7,442 bases of DNA from Chloroflexota bacterium. GTDB lineage: Bacteria > Chloroflexota > Anaerolineae > Caldilineales > Caldilineaceae. The stretch is taken from contig JACQGT010000426.1 in NCBI GenBank assembly GCA_016199425.1, forward strand, positions 1 to 7,442. Reading direction: 5' to 3'. The notes under the pieces are model-generated. The model saw only the letters and a program-made list of their open reading frames with translations, was not told the DNA's origin and made no database searches. The translations under genes and the position numbers were made by a program. Below are positions 5,470-7,442 of the stretch, in pieces. Positions within the stretch are counted from its first letter, which is position 1. Each line of letters starts with the position of its first letter.

Positions 5470-6618
5470 TCAGGTTAGAGAAGAAGTGCAACGCTCCAGA
5501 ATCTCCCACGCCTTTTCGATGTAGAAACGGTAGTTCGCCAGGGGCGTGCCGTTGGGGATGCGGTGGTCCAGCCCCAGGACGCAGCCGCCGCTGGCAACCA
5601 TCGGCGGAATTTTGTACTCCAGTTCGGCCACGATCTCTTCCCGGCTGCCGCGCAGGACGTGCTTGTCGATGCCGCCGTAGAAGGCCAGCCGTTCGCCATA
5701 TTTCGCCCGCAAAGCGACAATATCCATATGCGATGCCGGTTCGATGGGGTGCATACAGTTGACCCCCGCGTCCAGAAAAGCGGGGATGATACGGCGCATG
5801 TCGCCGTCGCTGTCCTGGTCAAAGAGACGCGCGCCCCGCTCGGCCAGCAGGTCCCAGATGCGCCGGTAGTAGGGGGCGATAAATTCCTGCACCTGGGAGG
5901 GACCAATCAGCGGGCCGGTCTTGCCCGCCATGTCCTCGTGGACGCTGAGCATATCCACCGGCGCTGTACGCGAGACCCGTTCCAGCACCTGAAAGGCCAT
6001 CTCGCCAATCGTCGTCAGGATGTCGTGGATCAGTTCCGGCTGGTCGTAATAGGCCAGACAGAGCGCTTCCTCGCCCAGCAATTGGCGTGGCTCATCGAAG
6101 CCGCCGGGGATGCTGACCGTCACCACCCGCCCCGCGGCCCGGTGCGCCTGGGCCGCCTGTTCCCAGCCGCTCCCCAAGCGTTCTTCAGAAAATTCGTACC
6201 AGTGCTTGATTTTGCGCCAGTCGTCCAGCGTAGCCACGGGATAGTCCATAGGCAGGGGCAGGGTCGCCACCCCTTTCATCATCCGCATCCTGCGCCCCAT
6301 CTCGTCCCGGGTCAGGAGGTGGTGGTCGGTCTCTGCGATGAATTGGGGCGCAATGCCGCTCAGACAGCCGGTGTTGACCGGTACTCGTCCCCGGCGCTCG
6401 CAGCGGTAGGGGAAGGCGGAGAAGTCCAGCTCTTCCGGGGTCGCGCCCTGCTCCTCCCACTCCTCCTTCAGCCCCACGAGTGGGCCAAAAATTTCGGTGA
6501 AGAGGGGCCGTTCGTTGCGCCGAAAGGTCATGTGGTCCAGGTATTCCTCCCGGCCCACAGTACACGTTTTTTTGATAGCCAAATCGGCGTGGGTAAGCCA
6601 TTTGAGGGGGCGGGCCAT
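5470..6618 (-). CDS. Uroporphyrinogen decarboxylase-like protein (UroD/MtaA superfamily)
   Basis: This 382-residue cytoplasmic protein has the TIM-barrel fold family of HemE and the MtaA/CmuA methyltransferases. Family landmarks are PVNTGCLSG (80-88), VHEDMAGKTGPLIGP (226-240), DSDGDMRRIIPAFLDAGVN (269-287), HPIEP (290-294), AFYGGIDK (312-319) and LGLDHRIPNGTPLANYRFYIE (348-368). The HemE porphyrin-binding motif RQAGRYLPEY is absent, so I do not call it hemE. The HxCG zinc motif of corrinoid methyltransferases is replaced by DSDGD (269-273), although C288 and C346 are nearby. The length is usual for the superfamily. The ATG at 6618 is fixed by AGGAGG (6627-6632), 8 nt upstream. No corrinoid protein or methyltransferase partner is in the window. 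The superfamily call is firm. The substrate is unknown; demethylation or one-carbon transfer is a family-level guess. Confidence 0.87.
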   Translation of the reverse strand: MARPLKWLTHADLAIKKTCTVGREEYLDHMTFRRNERPLFTEIFGPLVGLKEEWEEQGATPEELDFSAFPYRCERRGRVPVNTGCLSGIAPQFIAETDHHLLTRDEMGRRMRMMKGVATLPLPMDYPVATLDDWRKIKHWYEFSEERLGSGWEQAAQAHRAAGRVVTVSIPGGFDEPRQLLGEEALCLAYYDQPELIHDILTTIGEMAFQVLERVSRTAPVDMLSVHEDMAGKTGPLIGPSQVQEFIAPYYRRIWDLLAERGARLFDQDSDGDMRRIIPAFLDAGVNCMHPIEPASHMDIVALRAKYGERLAFYGGIDKHVLRGSREEIVAELEYKIPPMVASGGCVLGLDHRIPNGTPLANYRFYIEKAWEILERCTSSLT

Positions 6619-6626
6619 TGGGGTGA

Positions 6627-6632
6627 CCTCCT
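6627..6632 (-). promoter_or_regulatory. Consensus Shine-Dalgarno of the UroD-like gene
   Basis: AGGAGG on the - strand, 8 nt before the ATG at 6618, is the best ribosome binding site in the window. It decides the start of the UroD-like gene and implies efficient translation. Confidence 0.7.
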
Positions 6633-6683
6633 GACGGTGGGGGTGGTGATTGCGTAGGTCCGACAGCCAGAGTTACCGGGTAG

Positions 6684-6741
6684 GACGTGAAACGGGAAAC
6701 GTGAGATTCAGCGGCGCTGTTCACGTTTCACGAGTCACGTC
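6684..6741. repeat. 58-bp element with 21-bp imperfect inverted arms
   Basis: The arms 6684-6704 and 6721-6741 match as inverted repeats at 18 of 21 positions. The 16-nt centre contains its own stem CAGC-GGC-GCTG (6709-6719), so the whole element can fold into one long hairpin. The arms are built from GTGAAAC/GTTTCAC units. It lies upstream of the UroD-like gene, about 65 bp before its start. It could be a dispersed palindromic repeat, a MITE remnant or an operator. No flanking target duplication is obvious. Confidence 0.6.
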
Positions 6742-6811
6742 TCCCTGGCCAGCCATACGTCGATTGACACCGACATAGGCTTCTTTCCGTACACAGCAGA
6801 GATGCCAACGC

Positions 6812-6846
6812 GCAGAGGCCACCGATACGTTGCCGGTGGCCTCTGC
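6812..6846. terminator. Perfect 13-bp hairpin after the Uma2 gene
   Basis: GCAGAGGCCACCG (6812-6824) pairs perfectly with CGGTGGCCTCTGC (6834-6846) around a 9-nt loop. It begins 24 bp beyond the stop codon of the Uma2-family gene, the usual place for a terminator of that - strand transcript. No T-run follows on the - strand, so termination strength is uncertain. The stem would also insulate the UroD-like gene from read-through. Confidence 0.5.
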
Positions 6847-6870
6847 AAGATCAGCCAGAAAGGATAGCGT

Positions 6871-7442
6871 CTATACGCCGCGCAGGCGGGCCAGTTCCTC
6901 GCGCAGGCGGGCATTCTCGGCTTCGGCCTGATCGGCGCGAGTCTGGGCCTGCTCAGCGCGAGTCTCGGCTTCAGCCGCCTGCTCCTCGGCCTGTAAGCGC
7001 GCTTCTTCGTCGCTCAACAGCCGCTCGCCCGTGACCAGGTGGTAGAAGAGCAACCGGTTCTGTTCATCCAGGGTGATGCGCAACCCCAACCGCGAGCTGG
7101 CAAACTCTGGCGGCTCACCCGCGCCGGGCACAAAGGCCAGCTCGCCAATCCGCACCTCCTCATTGAGTGGCGCTATCGGTACATAGCCCTCGCCGACCAG
7201 ACGAAAGGCCGCCAGAGATGGGTCCAGATATTCGGCTGTGGGGTCATAAATGTAATATTCTTCTATGCCCAACCCGGCATACAGACGCATCTTCTGGCCC
7301 AAATCTTCCCGTTGGGTGCTTTTGGAGGAGACCTCGAATACAACCCGGGGTCCACTCTCCTCCTCCCAGAGTTTGTAAATGCGCCGAAAATGGGGTTCAA
7401 CGCCCCAGACGACGAAACAGTCCGGCGCCACCGATCTGCGCG
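6871..7442 (-). CDS. Uma2-family (DUF820) endonuclease, 5' end outside the window
   Basis: This is the C-terminal 190 or so residues of a PD-(D/E)XK-fold protein of the Uma2 family. Numbered from the GTG at 7431, visible motifs are APDCFVVWGV (2-11), RIYKLWEEESGPRVVFEVSS (17-36, E33 a likely catalytic acid), STQREDLGQKMRLYAGLGI (38-56, K47), EYYIYDP (58-64), SSRLGLRIT (112-120) and LLFYHLVTGERLL (127-139). The frame is open to the edge and family members usually carry roughly 50-70 more N-terminal residues, so the GTG at 7431 is probably an internal valine. Residues 140-184 form an Ala/Glu/Arg-rich coiled coil, a tail seen on many relatives, perhaps for oligomerisation. Uma2 proteins are numerous in Cyanobacteria and Chloroflexota; their biological role and targets are poorly known. 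The family call is confident, the activity inferred. Confidence 0.87.
   Translation of the reverse strand, partial: RRSVAPDCFVVWGVEPHFRRIYKLWEEESGPRVVFEVSSKSTQREDLGQKMRLYAGLGIEEYYIYDPTAEYLDPSLAAFRLVGEGYVPIAPLNEEVRIGELAFVPGAGEPPEFASSRLGLRITLDEQNRLLFYHLVTGERLLSDEEARLQAEEQAAEAETRAEQAQTRADQAEAENARLREELARLRGV

Noticed and set aside
5563..6657. 364-codon + strand frame opposite the UroD-like gene
   Set aside because: It is the antisense of a clear UroD-superfamily protein and has no recognisable fold.
6764..6769. Perfect TTGACA -35 hexamer on the + strand
   Set aside because: No acceptable -10 lies 16-19 nt downstream and no + strand gene follows.

Overview
The window looks like chromosomal DNA of a filamentous or environmental Chloroflexota (Anaerolineae/Caldilineae-like) bacterium. 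This is inferred from protein architecture, not from a marker gene. The pointers are an NB-ARC ATPase next to a TPR protein, an HTH-transmembrane-propeller sensor ending in an NBR1-type Ig-like domain, a stand-alone UroD-like protein, an Uma2 nuclease with a coiled-coil tail, and short palindromic or tandem repeats between genes. There is no rRNA, tRNA, CRISPR array, transposase or phage gene.

Layout. Positions 1-331 hold no gene; they are a pyrimidine-rich leader with a possible extended -10 promoter. Positions 332-1756 (+) encode a STAND/NB-ARC ATPase with an N-terminal helix-turn-helix. It overlaps by 25 nt a TPR gene at 1732-2976 (+). Together they look like one HTH / NB-ARC / winged-helix / TPR signalling protein split into two translationally coupled cistrons. 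A hairpin over the TPR stop codon separates this pair from a convergent 55-residue membrane or secreted peptide gene (3006-3173, -). A 290-bp divergent spacer with several dyads follows, then a 619-residue membrane-spanning regulator (3464-5323, +): cytoplasmic XRE-type HTH, one TM helix, an outside beta-propeller and an Ig-like domain.

A convergent spacer at 5324-5469 carries four ATCCGT units at 9-10 nt spacing. It is followed by a UroD/MtaA-superfamily gene (5470-6618, -) with a strong Shine-Dalgarno sequence, a 252-bp spacer with two hairpin-forming inverted repeats, and the 3' part of an Uma2-family gene (6871-7442, -) that runs off the right edge.

How the genes may work together. The first two genes almost certainly form one ATP-switched signalling unit. 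The divergent peptide gene and the HTH-TM-propeller gene share an intergenic region full of dyads, so the membrane regulator may control the peptide gene and itself; this is inference. The UroD-like and Uma2 genes look like unrelated neighbours. The most unusual content is the one-polypeptide outside-sensing regulator beside a Cys-containing small peptide, and the split NLR-like pair.
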